Notes under the pieces: generated by a model
Seen by the model: the letters and a program-made list of their open reading frames with translations, nothing else
Told to the model about the DNA's origin: nothing
Database searches by the model: none
NCBI RefSeq assembly: GCF_022921115.1
Contig: NZ_CP095076.1
Span: 1 to 64,000, forward strand
DNA length: 64,000 nucleotides
Direction of reading: 5' to 3'
From: Halobacillus amylolyticus
Lineage (GTDB): Bacteria > Bacillota > Bacilli > Bacillales > Halobacillaceae
Program-made: the position numbers and the translations under genes
In this document: positions 7,249 through 17,660 of the stretch, piece after piece
Position numbering within the stretch: the stretch's first letter is position 1
Layout of the letters: each line of letters begins with the position of its first letter

Positions 7249-10206
7249 TTAAGGAAGTTTTAATGGTCTTAAGGAATCACTTGAGACAACTATTTTCGAA
7301 TCAAAATGGTACTCCCCTAACAGATTAATATGTTCCCATCCTAATGGTGAAATATGGTGTAACAAGTCTTTATTAAAATCGCCCGTCTTGCTTGAGTATT
7401 CGGTTGCTTTTGTTAAATGTAGCGTATTCCATACACTTATAGCATTGATCAAAATGTTTAAGGCACTTGCTCTTTGTAGTTGGTGTTGTAAAGTTCGTTC
7501 ACGAAACTCCCCCTGTTTGCCAAAGAATATAGCTCTGGCAAGTCCGTTCATGGCTTCCCCTTTATTGAGCCCCTTTTGTATTTTCCTTCTTAACGTTTCA
7601 CTTTGAAGATAATTCAGAATAAATATCGTCTTTTCTATTCTCCCCATTTCACGCAGAGCTGTAGCTAAGCTGTTCTGTCTAGCGTAGGAACCAAGTTTCC
7701 CCATAATAAGTGATGCGGTAACAGATCCTTCGCGTATGGAATGTGCTAAGCGCAAGACATCGTCGTAGTTATCTTTTATTACTTTCTCGTTTATTTGGCC
7801 ACGCATAATGGGTTCTAATTTTGGATAGTCATTTACTTTACCTAGTGTGAACAGCTTCGAATCCGATAAATCCCTGATTCGAGGAGCAAACTTAAAACCT
7901 AATATGTGAGTCAAACCAAAGATCTGATCGGTGTAACCTGCTGTATCGGTAAAATGTTCTTCAATATTTAAATCCGTTTCATGATGCAATAGACCATCTA
8001 GAACATGAGTGGCATCCCTAGAATTCGTATGGATAATTTTTGTGTAGTAGGAAGAAAACTGATCACTCGTGAACCGATAGATTGTGGTGCCTTTACCCGT
8101 TCCATAATGAGGATTAGAGTCAGCATGTAGAGATGAAACACCTAGTTGCATTCTCATCCCATCGGATGAGGAAGTCGTACCATCTCCCCAATAGGAGGAC
8201 AGGTCTAACTTATGTTGAAAGTTGACTAAAACGGCCTGCGCTTTATTCATAGCATCTTCATGCATTCTCCATTGGGACACATTTGCTAACTGTTTATATG
8301 TAATACCGGGTGTTGCTTCTGCCATTTTGCTTAAACCAATATTCAATCCCATCCCTAAAAGGGCAGCCATTATAATAATGGTTTCCTGTTTATCTGGCTT
8401 CCGGTTACTTGATGCATGAATAAATTGTTCATGAAATCCGGTGATATGAGCAATATCCATAAGTAAATCTGTTAGTTTTATTCTTGGAAGCATCCGATAA
8501 AGGCTAGCACTAAGTTTTTTTGCTTCCTCTGGAACATCCTTTTCTAGCCTTTGAATAGAAAATTTCCCTTTCTCGATCGATACGCCATCTAATTTGTTAC
8601 TGTTAGCTGACATCCACTTAAGGCTTTCACTTAAACTTTGTTTTCTTTCTTGAATGTAGTCTTCAAATGATAAACTAACCGATAACCTATTATTTTCTTT
8701 GGTTTGTGTCCACGAATCTTTTGAAAATAGGTACTCCTCAAAATCCCTATATTGTTTACTTCCCACAATTGATACGTCACCTGCTCGAATGTGTTCTCTT
8801 AGTTCCGTTAAAACAGCCATCTCATAATAATGACGATTAATCGTTTCATCTTCATCGTATAAGTGCCTTTTCCAGCGATTTGAAACAAAACTCACAGGTG
8901 CATTGTCAGGTACCTTTCGCTTTCCTGTATCATTCATTGTACGTATAACTTCAACGGCTTCCATAAGAGGTTCATTGGATTTGGTAGATTGAAACTCCAG
9001 GGCCTTGAGCAGGGTTGGAGTGTATTTTCTAAGAGAATAAAAACGTTTTTGCAACAAATCTAAGTAATCATAATCAGCCGGTCGGGCTAATTCCTGTGCT
9101 TCCTCTACGGAAGACACAAAAGTATTCCATTCAATAACAGATTCTAAGACTTCAAATACATCTAATTCTTCGGATTTAGCCTTAATTAATGCTTGTCCTA
9201 TGTTAGAAAAATGAATAACTTTTTCATTGAGCTTTTTGCCATTTTGTTTTTGGAGCTCTTCTTGAGCCTTTCGCCCTTTGGACAACAGCTTAAGAATTTG
9301 CCGATCATGAATCTCAAAAGCTTTATCTGTAAGCTGTTGAATAAGTTGCAATAAATAAACGGTTAAAATGGAATATCGTTTATTCTCCTGAAAATCCCTA
9401 AAGGCGTAAGGTTCATACCTAGATCCTAAACGGGATAGCTGTAGTAAACGATTTGAATGTACAGCATGCAGGCTAATGGTTTCCAACTTCATTTCGCGAA
9501 TATACTCTAGCCTTTCTATAACTTTTAGGAATGTGTCAGGGGAAGGATAACCAGGTGCTTCTTTCAACCAACCTAGAATGGTTTTAGTTTTTCCATGGTC
9601 AGAACTAATGATTTCCTCAATTTTCTCCCTTTGCTTATCAGTCAGAGCATTGCTAATTGTATTAAATATCTTCTTTTCAGCCATTGCTCTAGCTTCCCAC
9701 ACCATCCTTTCAAGTGTTGTGATGGCAGGTAAGATAACTTTATTTTTCTTCAAGAACTTCAAGCCTTCGTCTAGTAAATACATGGATTCTCCATTTTCTA
9801 AAGCTAACTGATAAAGGTGTTTAAACGTTCTGCGATATTCTTTCAAGGTAAAAGTTACAAATTCATATTTGGTGCGGATTTCCTTCAAATGATCCCATAG
9901 GGTGTTTTCCCTTTGCGGATAACGACTAATCGAAGATGGATCAGCGTTAATCTGATCAGCTATATATGTGAGAACTGATGTGGGAATGTTTTTGATATGT
10001 GTATATGACCATCCCGGATGCCGGAGAACGGCCAATTGTATTGCAAATCCCAGTCTATTTTCATCCCTTCTACGCTTGTTAATCAGTTCAAGATCCGATT
10101 TAGAGAATGTGTAGTAAGTTCCAACTACGAGTTCGTCCTCAGGAACCTGTATAAAGGATTGTCTTTGTTCATTAGTGAGCAATTCTCTCCCTCTAGCAAT
10201 AGACAT
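7249..10206 (-). CDS. tnpA: Tn3-family transposase TnpA (Tn1546-like)
   Basis: Full-length 985-residue DDE transposase that catalyses replicative transposition. The N-terminal DNA-binding region begins ARGRELLTNEQRQSF and is followed by a YTFSKSDLELINKRRR segment typical of the DUF4158 domain. The catalytic residues lie in SSYWGDGTTSSSDGMR, HFTDTAGYTDQ and GLNKGEAMNGLA. It is homologous throughout to the transposase at 52726-55683, but its own ends differ in sequence, so the two are separate families of element. ATG 10206 is followed by a divergent resolvase gene, with the res site between them. The stop lies 37 bases inside the left end. Confidence 0.95.
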   Translation of the reverse strand: MSIARGRELLTNEQRQSFIQVPEDELVVGTYYTFSKSDLELINKRRRDENRLGFAIQLAVLRHPGWSYTHIKNIPTSVLTYIADQINADPSSISRYPQRENTLWDHLKEIRTKYEFVTFTLKEYRRTFKHLYQLALENGESMYLLDEGLKFLKKNKVILPAITTLERMVWEARAMAEKKIFNTISNALTDKQREKIEEIISSDHGKTKTILGWLKEAPGYPSPDTFLKVIERLEYIREMKLETISLHAVHSNRLLQLSRLGSRYEPYAFRDFQENKRYSILTVYLLQLIQQLTDKAFEIHDRQILKLLSKGRKAQEELQKQNGKKLNEKVIHFSNIGQALIKAKSEELDVFEVLESVIEWNTFVSSVEEAQELARPADYDYLDLLQKRFYSLRKYTPTLLKALEFQSTKSNEPLMEAVEVIRTMNDTGKRKVPDNAPVSFVSNRWKRHLYDEDETINRHYYEMAVLTELREHIRAGDVSIVGSKQYRDFEEYLFSKDSWTQTKENNRLSVSLSFEDYIQERKQSLSESLKWMSANSNKLDGVSIEKGKFSIQRLEKDVPEEAKKLSASLYRMLPRIKLTDLLMDIAHITGFHEQFIHASSNRKPDKQETIIIMAALLGMGLNIGLSKMAEATPGITYKQLANVSQWRMHEDAMNKAQAVLVNFQHKLDLSSYWGDGTTSSSDGMRMQLGVSSLHADSNPHYGTGKGTTIYRFTSDQFSSYYTKIIHTNSRDATHVLDGLLHHETDLNIEEHFTDTAGYTDQIFGLTHILGFKFAPRIRDLSDSKLFTLGKVNDYPKLEPIMRGQINEKVIKDNYDDVLRLAHSIREGSVTASLIMGKLGSYARQNSLATALREMGRIEKTIFILNYLQSETLRRKIQKGLNKGEAMNGLARAIFFGKQGEFRERTLQHQLQRASALNILINAISVWNTLHLTKATEYSSKTGDFNKDLLHHISPLGWEHINLLGEYHFDSKIVVSSDSLRPLKLP

Positions 10207-10325
10207 TTACTTCACCCATTTCTTAGAATATTCACTTTTCTCTTTCAATTATATCAATAGAGTGTACTCTATTGGAACAAACAAGAATCCGTGATAAAAT
10301 GCGAGTTAGGGATGTCCCATGAGAC
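10207..10325. promoter_or_regulatory. res/promoter region between divergent tnpA and tnpR
   Basis: Contains CAATAGAGT-GT-ACTCTATTG (10255-10274), a 20-bp dyad with perfect 9-base arms, of the size expected for a resolvase subsite, and AT-rich promoter-like sequence. In Tn3-family elements this interval binds TnpR for cointegrate resolution and represses both genes; the role here is inferred. Confidence 0.6.
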
Positions 10326-10349
10326 TTGTTTCAAAATAGAGGTGGCAAA

Positions 10350-10922
10350 ATGAGAAAAATCGGTTATGTAAGGGTTAGTTCGGTTGATCAGAATCCGGCA
10401 AGACAATACAAACAACTCGAAGAAATAGGTATGGATATCATTTTTGAAGAAAAGTTATCCGGAGCTACACAACATCGACCAGAGCTACAAAAAATGTTAG
10501 ATGACCTTCAGGCAGATGATACGATTTTTGTTACAGACCTTACCCGAATTACACGAAGTACAAGAGATTTATTTGAGTTGGTCGATGACATCAAGCAAAA
10601 GAAAGCAAATTTAAAGTCTTTGAAAGATACATGGTTAGATTTATCCGAAGACAATCCATACAGTGAGTTTTTAATGACAGTTATGGGTGGAGTCAATCAA
10701 TTAGAACGTGATCTCATAAGAATGCGTCAACGCGAAGGAATTACACTTGCCCAAAAAGAAGGCAAATATAGAGGTCGAGTAAAAAAATATCATTCGCAGC
10801 ATGAAGGCATTAACTATGCTGTGGAGCTTTACAAAGAGGGAAACATGACTGTGAAAAAAATTTGTAAGATTACAAATGTATCAAGGTCAGCTTTGTACAG
10901 AAAACTGGCAGAAGATAAGTAA
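10350..10922 (+). CDS. tnpR: Tn3-family serine resolvase TnpR
   Basis: A 190-residue small serine recombinase that resolves cointegrates at res. The catalytic domain starts MRKIGYVRVSSVDQNPARQ with the nucleophilic Ser in RVSS, followed by DLTRITRSTRDLFELVDDI and the E-helix segment QLERDLIRMRQREGI. The C-terminal helix-turn-helix is TVKKICKITNVSRSALYRKL. ATG 10350 is preferred over an upstream TTG at 10326 because AGAGGTGGCAAA precedes it. The size matches resolvases of the Tn1546 group, and the gene is divergent from tnpA. Confidence 0.92.
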   Translation: MRKIGYVRVSSVDQNPARQYKQLEEIGMDIIFEEKLSGATQHRPELQKMLDDLQADDTIFVTDLTRITRSTRDLFELVDDIKQKKANLKSLKDTWLDLSEDNPYSEFLMTVMGGVNQLERDLIRMRQREGITLAQKEGKYRGRVKKYHSQHEGINYAVELYKEGNMTVKKICKITNVSRSALYRKLAEDK

Positions 10923-10960
10923 AAGATGCCAACCACACTACAAAGTAAATATTTCCCATA

Positions 10961-13490
10961 GTGGCCCCTCAATCTACGAATCGTTTCCGTACCCCTAGTA
11001 CGCTTGACCGTCTAGCCCGACGTATTCGTCGGCTCATCAATGAACAGTATTACCACAACGTCATGGAACACTTACCTCATGAAGAACGCCAACACATCGC
11101 AATTGTTACATAAAGACAGTAACCATTTTTACAGTCCGTATAATCGCTTGAAGCAGTTACCCAAGAAACCTAATCTATCCCAAATTAAAGAACAAATTGA
11201 TCTCTACCATTGGTTGCTGTCATTTGGAGATGCAAACAAATATTTAAAAGGGATCCCTCCCGTGAAAATCAAACATTTTGCCGGTCAAGCGAAAGTCTTG
11301 GATGTCCAAGAAATCAAAGATTTTGGCGATGCCAAACGTTATACGCTTGTGTTGTCTTTAATCAACGATGTTCAGATGAAAACCAGGGATAACCTAGCCA
11401 CGATGCTTATGAAACGCATGGGAAATCTCCACAATTCTGGCAAAGAAGAATTAGAACGGATTCGTAATCAGCAACGGGAAAAGACCGAGCATCTCGTTTC
11501 AACATTCACGGAAGTCCTCTATGCTTTGGAGGAGGATAACCATGCCGGAGGTGCCGAGCAAAAAATCAAAGATGTTTTGAAAGCTCGAGGAGATGTACGG
11601 ACTCTGCTAGATGACTGTGAAGCCGTAGCGTCGTATCATGGTAATAACTATTTGCCACTGATTCTCAAATTCTTTCGGTCTTATCGCTCCACCTTGTTCC
11701 GTTTGGCGGAAACCCTGACCCTAACATCGACGAGTCAAGATACCTCTGTTCTCCAAGCCCTGGATTTTATCATGGAGAACTATCATCGAAAAACCAATTG
11801 GTTGTCGGATCACGTTGACTTATCTTTTGCGACAGAGCAATGGAAACGAACGATTCGGGTGAAACAAAAGGGTGAGTGGAAAATTCACCGCAGGCATTTG
11901 GAGGTTTGTGTCTTTTCATACATCGCCCAGGAACTAAAGACCGGAGACATTTGTGTGCACGGTTCAGAAGCTTATGCTGATTATCGAGACCAATTGTTAA
12001 GTTGGGACGAATGCCAACCGATGCTGGAAGATTACTGCAATGAAATGGGCTTTCCCATGAATGGTAAAGGATTTGTGAAACAGTTAGAAGCATGGATGAC
12101 CCAAAAATCAAAAGAGGTCGACCATTCTTATCCTCAAAAAGAGAACGTTGTAACCATCAGTGACGACGGTCAACCCATCTTGAAAAAACCGCCACGGAAA
12201 AAACCCGGTGCGACATTCAAACGCCTGGAAACTTCCATAGAGAAACATATGCCTGAGCATCATGTAATCGATATGCTTGGGAATGTGGATCATTGGGTGA
12301 ATTGGAGTCGTCACTTTGGTCCTCTTTCGGGTTCTGGACCCAAATTAGAGCGTCCGAAAGAACGATATATCTTGAATACATTTACGCATGGGTGTAATTT
12401 GGGACCTAGTCAAGCTGCACGGCATATGCGAGAAAATATCACTCCCAAAACCCTTTCCTTTGTTCATCAACGCCATGTTACGGCTCAGAAATTGGACAAA
12501 GCCAATCAAGACATTATCAATGCTTATGCAGCCTTGGATCTTCCTAAGCGATGGGGAACTGGTCAGACAGCTGCAGCCGATGGCACCCAACGTGATACGT
12601 ATGAGAACAATTTGCTTGCCGAAAATCATATTCGTTATGGAGGATACGGAGGCATTGCTTACCACCATATTTCGGACAACTATATCGCCTTATTTAGCCA
12701 CTTCATTCCTTGTGGGGTATGGGAAGCCGTCTATATTATTGAAGGCCTTTTAAAGAACGAGTCCGATGTTCAACCGGATACGTTGTTTGCTGATACGCAG
12801 GGGCAATCCACCCCGGTATTTGCGCTCAGCTATTTATTAGGCATCAAACTCATGCCCCGCATTCGGAATATCAAGGCTTTAAAATTTTATCGCCCTACGA
12901 AAGATACAGCGTTCCAGCATATCAATGCGTTATTTAGCGATGCCATTGATTGGTCCTTAATCGAAACGCATTGGCAAGATCTGATGCGGGTCGTGCTTTC
13001 CATTCAATCCGGGAAAATGTCGTCGCCTCTTCTTCTCCGGAAGCTTAGTAATTATAGTCGTAAAAATCGCCTGTATCAAGCCTTCCGTGAACTAGGACGT
13101 GTGGTTCGTACAGTTTTCTTATTATTCTATATATCTGATATGGATGTAAGAAAGCAAATTACAGCCGAAACGAACAAAGTCGAAGCTTTTCATGGCTTTT
13201 CGCAGTGGCTTTCCTTCGGCGGTCAAGGGATTATCGCTACAAACGATCCGGAACAGCAAGAAAAGATCATGAAGTACAATGAACTGGTATCCAATGCCTT
13301 AATCTTTCACAATGTTGTAGATCTTACGAAAGTTTTACGTTTCTTATCGAAGGAGGGTTATGAGGTACACACTGAGGACATCAGACATCTAAGCCCTTAC
13401 TTAATGAGTCACATTAAAAGGTTCGGAGAATACACGATTAACTTAGAGATAGCGCCTCATCCAGTAGATGGACGTTTGGTATTAGATTAA
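10961..13490 (+). pseudogene. Second Tn3-family transposase, 5'-truncated and frameshifted
   Basis: The main open frame (11040-13490) covers most of a TnpA. Catalytic motifs are present: TAAADGTQRDTYENN, LFADTQGQSTPVF and ETNKVEAFHGF. The expected preceding segment STLDRLARRIRRLINEQYYH lies in a different frame (10961-11113) and stops at TAA 11111; the frames meet at about 11097. About 120 residues of the N-terminus are absent altogether. It is only distantly related to the other two transposases here. It is therefore a relic inserted next to tnpR. Candidate end: GGGGGTACTCCGAGATACG on the minus strand near 13550. Confidence 0.85.
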
Positions 13491-13605
13491 TGGATGGGAT
13501 TATATCCCATCCTATGTCCTAATTTTACACGTATCTCGGAGTACCCCCTTCAGTAGCAGTCTCATTCTTGATGAAGTGTGAGAGATACTGAAGCCCTTTT
13601 TGTAA

Positions 13606-13950
13606 TTGCAAGTTATAGAACAGTTGATGACGTGCCAACCTTTGGCACTAAAGCAATACCCTCACTCGGGCGTGGGGTGGTACAACTATCTCAGGTTGGC
13701 CGAAACACCTACTGTTTTCAGAAGGATGATGGAATGGTTGAGAAGAAGGCTTCGAATGTATCCGATGGAAAGAGTGGAAGATGCCAAAGACAAAGGTAAA
13801 GAATCTCATAGCACTAGCGTATCCAAAGCCAAAGCTTTTGAATTGGGAAACACAAGAAAAGGCTACTGGCGAATCGCCAGTAGCCCTATCCTCCATCGTA
13901 CGCTTAATGACCAATATTGGCATCGAATGGGTCTGAAATCATTGATCTAA
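13606..13950 (+). pseudogene. Group II intron-encoded maturase, C-terminal remnant
   Basis: The tail ELGNTRKGYWRIASSPILH then RTLNDQYW is the typical end of a group II intron reverse transcriptase, and WLRRRLRM with a KMPKTKVKNLIALAYPKPK segment lies upstream. The latter is in another frame, so at least two frameshifts occurred. No reverse transcriptase domain remains. Domains V and VI of the intron RNA follow directly. Confidence 0.75.
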
Positions 13951-13966
13951 CGTTTGAATTCTATTC

Positions 13967-14038
13967 AACCGCCGTATACGGGTCCGTACGTACGGTGGTG
14001 TGAGAGGTCGGGAGTTAATCACTCCCTCCTACTCGATT
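13967..14038 (+). ncRNA. Group II intron domains V-VI (remnant)
   Basis: AACCGCCGTATACGGG-TCC-GTACGTACGGTGGT forms the domain V hairpin, followed by GTGAGAGGTCGGGAGTTAAT and CTCCCTCCTACTCGATT, a domain VI hairpin with a typical intron 3' end. Only the 3' end of this intron survives; it is a different lineage from the intron at 17901-20536. Confidence 0.8.
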
Positions 14039-14102
14039 AATCTATATAAAGTAAAGTTTTATCCTTTTGACACCATCCTAGTGGTCACAGTGACCGAGGG
14101 AT

Positions 14103-14468
14103 CTATAAAACTGAATAATGGACATCGTCTTTCTCTTTTCCAACTGTATCCATATATGTGCGGCCCCACTTGTACATGGATTCTAAAATCGGGATTAACG
14201 TTTCACCGTGGTCGGTGAGGGAGTATTCGACTTTCGGTGGTACGACCGGGTAGACTTCCCGGTGAATGAGTTGGTCCTCTTCCAACTCCCGAAGCTGTTT
14301 GGTTAGCATTTTTTGTGTAATGGTAGGCAACATCCTTTTTAATTCACCAAATCGTTTGGTCCCTTTTTTCCCTAAATGCCAAAGGATAATCATCTTCCAT
14401 TTGCCCCCGATTAAAGATAATGTTAGTTCCTTTTCACAGTTGAATTTCTGCTCTAATACTCTAGTCAT
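14103..14468 (-). CDS. HxlR-family winged-helix transcriptional regulator
   Basis: A 121-residue DUF24/HxlR regulator: an N-terminal conserved Cys in [18 protein letters not shown], then the winged helix [19 protein letters not shown] and [16 protein letters not shown]. In YodB, CatR and HypR of Bacillus this Cys senses quinones, aldehydes or disulfide stress; the same is plausible here. ATG 14468 has GGAGAG seven bases upstream. It is divergent from the iron alcohol dehydrogenase, with a perfect operator-like palindrome between them, so it probably represses itself and the dehydrogenase. Confidence 0.85.
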   Translation of the reverse strand: MTRVLEQKFNCEKELTLSLIGGKWKMIILWHLGKKGTKRFGELKRMLPTITQKMLTKQLRELEEDQLIHREVYPVVPPKVEYSLTDHGETLIPILESMYKWGRTYMDTVGKEKDDVHYSVL

Positions 14469-14495
14469 TTCGTCTCTCTCCAATCGTCATTCGTT

Positions 14496-14523
14496 CACAT
14501 AGTATCTTTATAGATACTATGTG
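14496..14523. promoter_or_regulatory. Operator palindrome for the HxlR regulator
   Basis: CACATAGTATC (14496-14506) and GATACTATGTG (14513-14523) are perfect inverted arms around TTTATA. An AGTATC-N6-GATACT core is what HxlR-type dimers typically bind. It lies between the two divergent start codons. A weaker related dyad, GTACTATAATCATACTAC, occurs at about 14535. Confidence 0.7.
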
Positions 14524-14613
14524 CATTGAAAGTGCGTACTATAATCATACTACTCAAGGTTATATAATTGAAACTGAAACAGATTACCATACAATAAGGA
14601 GGCTCTTATTACT

Positions 14614-15786
14614 ATGAGTCGATTTACGATCCCACGTGATATTTATTTCGAAGACAATGCCCTGGAAGTGTTACGGTCATTTGAAGGAAAAAAGGCCGCA
14701 CTTGTTATTGGGGGAGGTTCTGTTAAAAGAAACGGAAACCTTACACAAATTCAAGAACATTTGGGTGCTGCCAATATAGAAACTGAAGTACTGGAAGGGT
14801 ACAATACGGAGCCCACCGCTAAAATGGTAAAACAAGGGGCAAAAGATCTGGAATCGTTCCAGCCTGATTGGATTATTGGCATCGGAGGCGGCTCCGCCAT
14901 GGACGCCGCTAAAGCCATCTGGCTCTTTTACGAGTACCCGGACCTTTCATTTGAGGATGCCACCAAGCCTTTTGAACTTCCGCGCCTTCGCACGAAAGCG
15001 AAATTTGCCGGGATTCCTACCACAAGCGGAAGCGGTTCTGAGGTTTCCAACCTTTCCGTAGTAGCCGATGAAAATACTAATATTAAATACCCATTGGCTG
15101 ATTTTGAGTTAACGCCAGATATCGCGATCATCGATCCTGTAATGATCGAAAACCTACCAAAACACATCGCTGCTTACACTGGCATGGACGCATTCACGCA
15201 CACGATCGAATCTTATGTTGCCAAGCCGCGAACCGTGTACACGGATATCCTTGCTCTTGGCAGTGCAGAAGTGATCAAAGATAACTTGCTTACTTCCTAT
15301 CAAGGCGACCAAGAAGCAGCCAAGCAGATTCACAGCATTCAAGCTATGGCTGGAATGGCCTTTGCGAACGCAGTGCTAGGAAACGTCCACAGTCTGGCCC
15401 ATAAAAGTGGCCCGACCTTCGACATTCCGCACGGCTATGCTAATGCGATTTACTTGCCGTATGTGATTCAATTCAACCGAGCCGTAGTTGAAGATCGCTT
15501 TGCCGAAATCGCCCGTCGTCTCAGACTAAAAGGGGAAACAGATGCTGAATTGACGGATGCACTTGTGGAGTATATCTACCAATTAAACAAAGATCTCGGC
15601 CTTGCCACCACACTTCAGGAATTTGGCGTACCTGAAGAAGATTTCAACGAGCACCTTGACACCATGGCGAAAAATGCAATGGAAGATCCATGCACCGGTA
15701 CGAACCCGCGTGAAACGTCTGTAGAGCAAATGAAAGACCTCTATAAAGCTGCTTTCTATGGACAGGAAGCATTAGTGAAAGCGTAA
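14614..15786 (+). CDS. Iron-containing (group III) alcohol dehydrogenase
   Basis: A 390-residue NAD(P)-dependent alcohol/aldehyde oxidoreductase. The cofactor-binding GGGSAMDAAK (91-100), the PTTSGSGSEV loop, and the metal ligands D192 and H196 (MDAFTH), H259 (GNVHSLAH) and H273 (IPHGYAN) are all present. AAGGAGG precedes ATG 14614. The divergent HxlR regulator and shared operator suggest induction by an aldehyde or electrophile, so aldehyde detoxification is a reasonable guess. A strong terminator follows. The gene has higher GC than its neighbours, consistent with cargo on the transposon. Confidence 0.93.
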   Translation: MSRFTIPRDIYFEDNALEVLRSFEGKKAALVIGGGSVKRNGNLTQIQEHLGAANIETEVLEGYNTEPTAKMVKQGAKDLESFQPDWIIGIGGGSAMDAAKAIWLFYEYPDLSFEDATKPFELPRLRTKAKFAGIPTTSGSGSEVSNLSVVADENTNIKYPLADFELTPDIAIIDPVMIENLPKHIAAYTGMDAFTHTIESYVAKPRTVYTDILALGSAEVIKDNLLTSYQGDQEAAKQIHSIQAMAGMAFANAVLGNVHSLAHKSGPTFDIPHGYANAIYLPYVIQFNRAVVEDRFAEIARRLRLKGETDAELTDALVEYIYQLNKDLGLATTLQEFGVPEEDFNEHLDTMAKNAMEDPCTGTNPRETSVEQMKDLYKAAFYGQEALVKA

Positions 15787-15806
15787 ATAACAATAGAACA
15801 ATTAAG

Positions 15807-15848
15807 AAAAACTGAGCTTAGGGAAGTCACTTAAGCTCAGTTTTTTTC
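15807..15848 (+). terminator. Rho-independent terminator of the alcohol dehydrogenase
   Basis: AAAAACTGAGCTTA (15807-15820) pairs perfectly with TAAGCTCAGTTTTT (15832-15845), ending in a run of seven T. Confidence 0.9.
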
Positions 15849-16579
15849 TTAAACAGAAGATTTACTTAGACCGGACCATTCGTTTCCTGTTTTTCTCTCA
15901 TTTAATTCCCTGAAGCTCAATTATTATTTGCTCTGTTAATTCTAATTCTGGCTTATTATATTCTTCTTCAAGTTTAATACCATTAAAGGGGTACTGCCAA
16001 CATTTTGACGTTTGACTCACGCAAAGAGAATTCTGACCTAAAAAATTCGATTTCCTGTCTGTTAGAAACCGACATTTAGGTAGCTTCTTTAGTAAAGCTC
16101 CGGTGTGCAAAAATATGGAACGATCCAATTAATAGGTGTTTGGGGGCAACTTTAATGTGTTTCCATTAGGTTGGATCTTTTTTGGAAAAATAACGAATAA
16201 CGAGTTTGACCCACACGCAAAGTGGCCCTTGGATAAGCAAGTCATGGTTATCAAATGTTTAACAATCATAAGGAAGTCATTTTAAAACCGTTATCCTATT
16301 AGTTTATATGGATGAATTAACAAGTTAGCATAATTGCGAACCCTAAGCGAAATGGATTTCCACACTGTGTATAGAAGTCTTTTTGTCTGTTATTATTTAG
16401 ATTATTGGATAATTCAGCTCGTAGCTTGGGTAGCAATAGTATGGTGGTCTCAGTCCAATTTTTGGCATGGGCCAGGAATCTTCCATATAGTCCATCTTTA
16501 CTTTTTCATTTGAATGGTTTACTAGCAATAGCTTTACTTCTAGATTAAATTCATATCTCAAAATGGTAAACCCCCTCCA
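15849..16579. other. Intergenic stretch with gene debris only
   Basis: No intact gene seen. On the plus strand at about 16390-16546 two adjacent frames together read YYLDYWIIQLVAWVAIVWW, WHGPGIFHIVH and FHLNGLLAIALLLD, suggesting a decayed small membrane protein. A 76-codon minus frame at 15898-16128 has no ribosome binding site and no recognised family. Confidence 0.35.
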
Positions 16580-17560
16580 TTAGGAATGTGTGGATTCTCC
16601 CCCATCAACATGAAGAACTTGACCAGTAACAAAACGAGAATCATCAGAAGCAAGATAGACAAAGGTTGGTGCGAGTTCAAAAGGATGGGCAACTCGTTCC
16701 ATTGGATTAAATGCTCCATATACAGCGACTTGGTCTGACGAGAAACTTGCTGGAATAAGTGGGGTCCAAATTCGGCCGGGGGCGACGGCATTGACTCGGA
16801 TCCCTTGTTTCACGACATTTTTAGCCAAGGCACGCGTCCAACCAACTATTGCGCCTTTTGTGGCCGTATAATCAATCATTTGCTGCTCACCTACATACGT
16901 CACCACTGAAGAAGTGCCAATGATTGAGCTGCCTGGTTTTAAATGAGGAAGCGCTGCTCTTGTTGTGTAAAAATGAGAGTATATATTAACTTTGAAGGTG
17001 TCATCGAATTGCTCATCTGTAATGTCAAGCAGACTTAGTTGTTGGAATTGGATACCAACGTGGTTACAAAGAATATCGAGACGTCCAAACGTATTTACTG
17101 TTTGTTCTACAATGGAGATACACTGTTGTTTGTCTCGCAAGTCACCAGGCATTAGAAAACAACGTTGTCCGAGTTGTTCAATCCTCGTTTTTGTTCTATT
17201 TGCATCCTCATGTTCATCTAAGTATGAAATAGCAACATCTGCGCCTTCTTTAGCAAACGCAATTGCTGCTGCTGCACCAATACCACTGTCACCCCCTGTA
17301 ATAAGTGCTACTTTTCCTGTTAACTTTTCACTCCCTTCATAGTTCGGGTTTTCGATAATTGGGAGGGGTACCATAAGTTTTTCCACTCCGGGATGGCACA
17401 GCTGGCGCTGTTCAGGTAAACTTATCGGAATTTCTTCGTAACGTGTGATTTTCCCATAGTTAGGGTACATGGGATAAGGTTGAGTTTTCATGTTCGCCTT
17501 AAACATTTGTTGCATTTGCTTTATTTGGTCTAATTGACGACTTTGATCCTTTTGATCCAT
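16580..17560 (-). CDS. SDR-family NAD(P)-dependent oxidoreductase
   Basis: A 326-residue short-chain dehydrogenase with a long polar N-terminal extension rich in Gln and Met (first 50 residues), as in the Bacillus YhdF/YhxC type. The cofactor loop GGDSGIG (89-95), N166 in NHVG (usually NAG), catalytic S218, Y231 and K235 (YTATK) and the end [14 protein letters not shown] are visible. CAGGAGGTTTCC precedes ATG 17560. The substrate is unknown. Members of this subgroup are often general-stress genes in Bacillus. Orientation opposes the alcohol dehydrogenase. Confidence 0.9.
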   Translation of the reverse strand: MDQKDQSRQLDQIKQMQQMFKANMKTQPYPMYPNYGKITRYEEIPISLPEQRQLCHPGVEKLMVPLPIIENPNYEGSEKLTGKVALITGGDSGIGAAAAIAFAKEGADVAISYLDEHEDANRTKTRIEQLGQRCFLMPGDLRDKQQCISIVEQTVNTFGRLDILCNHVGIQFQQLSLLDITDEQFDDTFKVNIYSHFYTTRAALPHLKPGSSIIGTSSVVTYVGEQQMIDYTATKGAIVGWTRALAKNVVKQGIRVNAVAPGRIWTPLIPASFSSDQVAVYGAFNPMERVAHPFELAPTFVYLASDDSRFVTGQVLHVDGGESTHS

Positions 17561-17628
17561 GGAAACCTCCTGTAGAAATAATTTTCTTCTATAGAATGTT
17601 TATGTTGTTCACTACAAATATAGTACCT

Positions 17629-17660
17629 GGGGTACCGCCACATGCCCATCAAGCTAACAA
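17629..17660 (+). repeat. Tn4430-type end interrupted by an IS231-like end
   Basis: GGGGTACCGCCA (17629-17640) is identical to the first 12 bases of the full 38-bp end at 28450-28487 read on the minus strand. It is followed at once by CATGCCCATCAAGCTAAC, an IS231-type terminal repeat. From literature knowledge, IS231A targets Tn4430 terminal repeats, so this looks like the same event. Downstream to 17900 no IS gene is left, only noncoding remnant sequence. Confidence 0.65.

Noticed and set aside
14083..14095. GGTCACAGTGACC palindrome as an operator
   Set aside because: It lies downstream of both flanking genes, after the HxlR stop codon and the intron remnant, with no promoter nearby.
15898..16128. 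A 76-codon minus-strand frame after the alcohol dehydrogenase
   Set aside because: No ribosome binding site, odd composition and no recognisable domain; kept only as part of a debris stretch.
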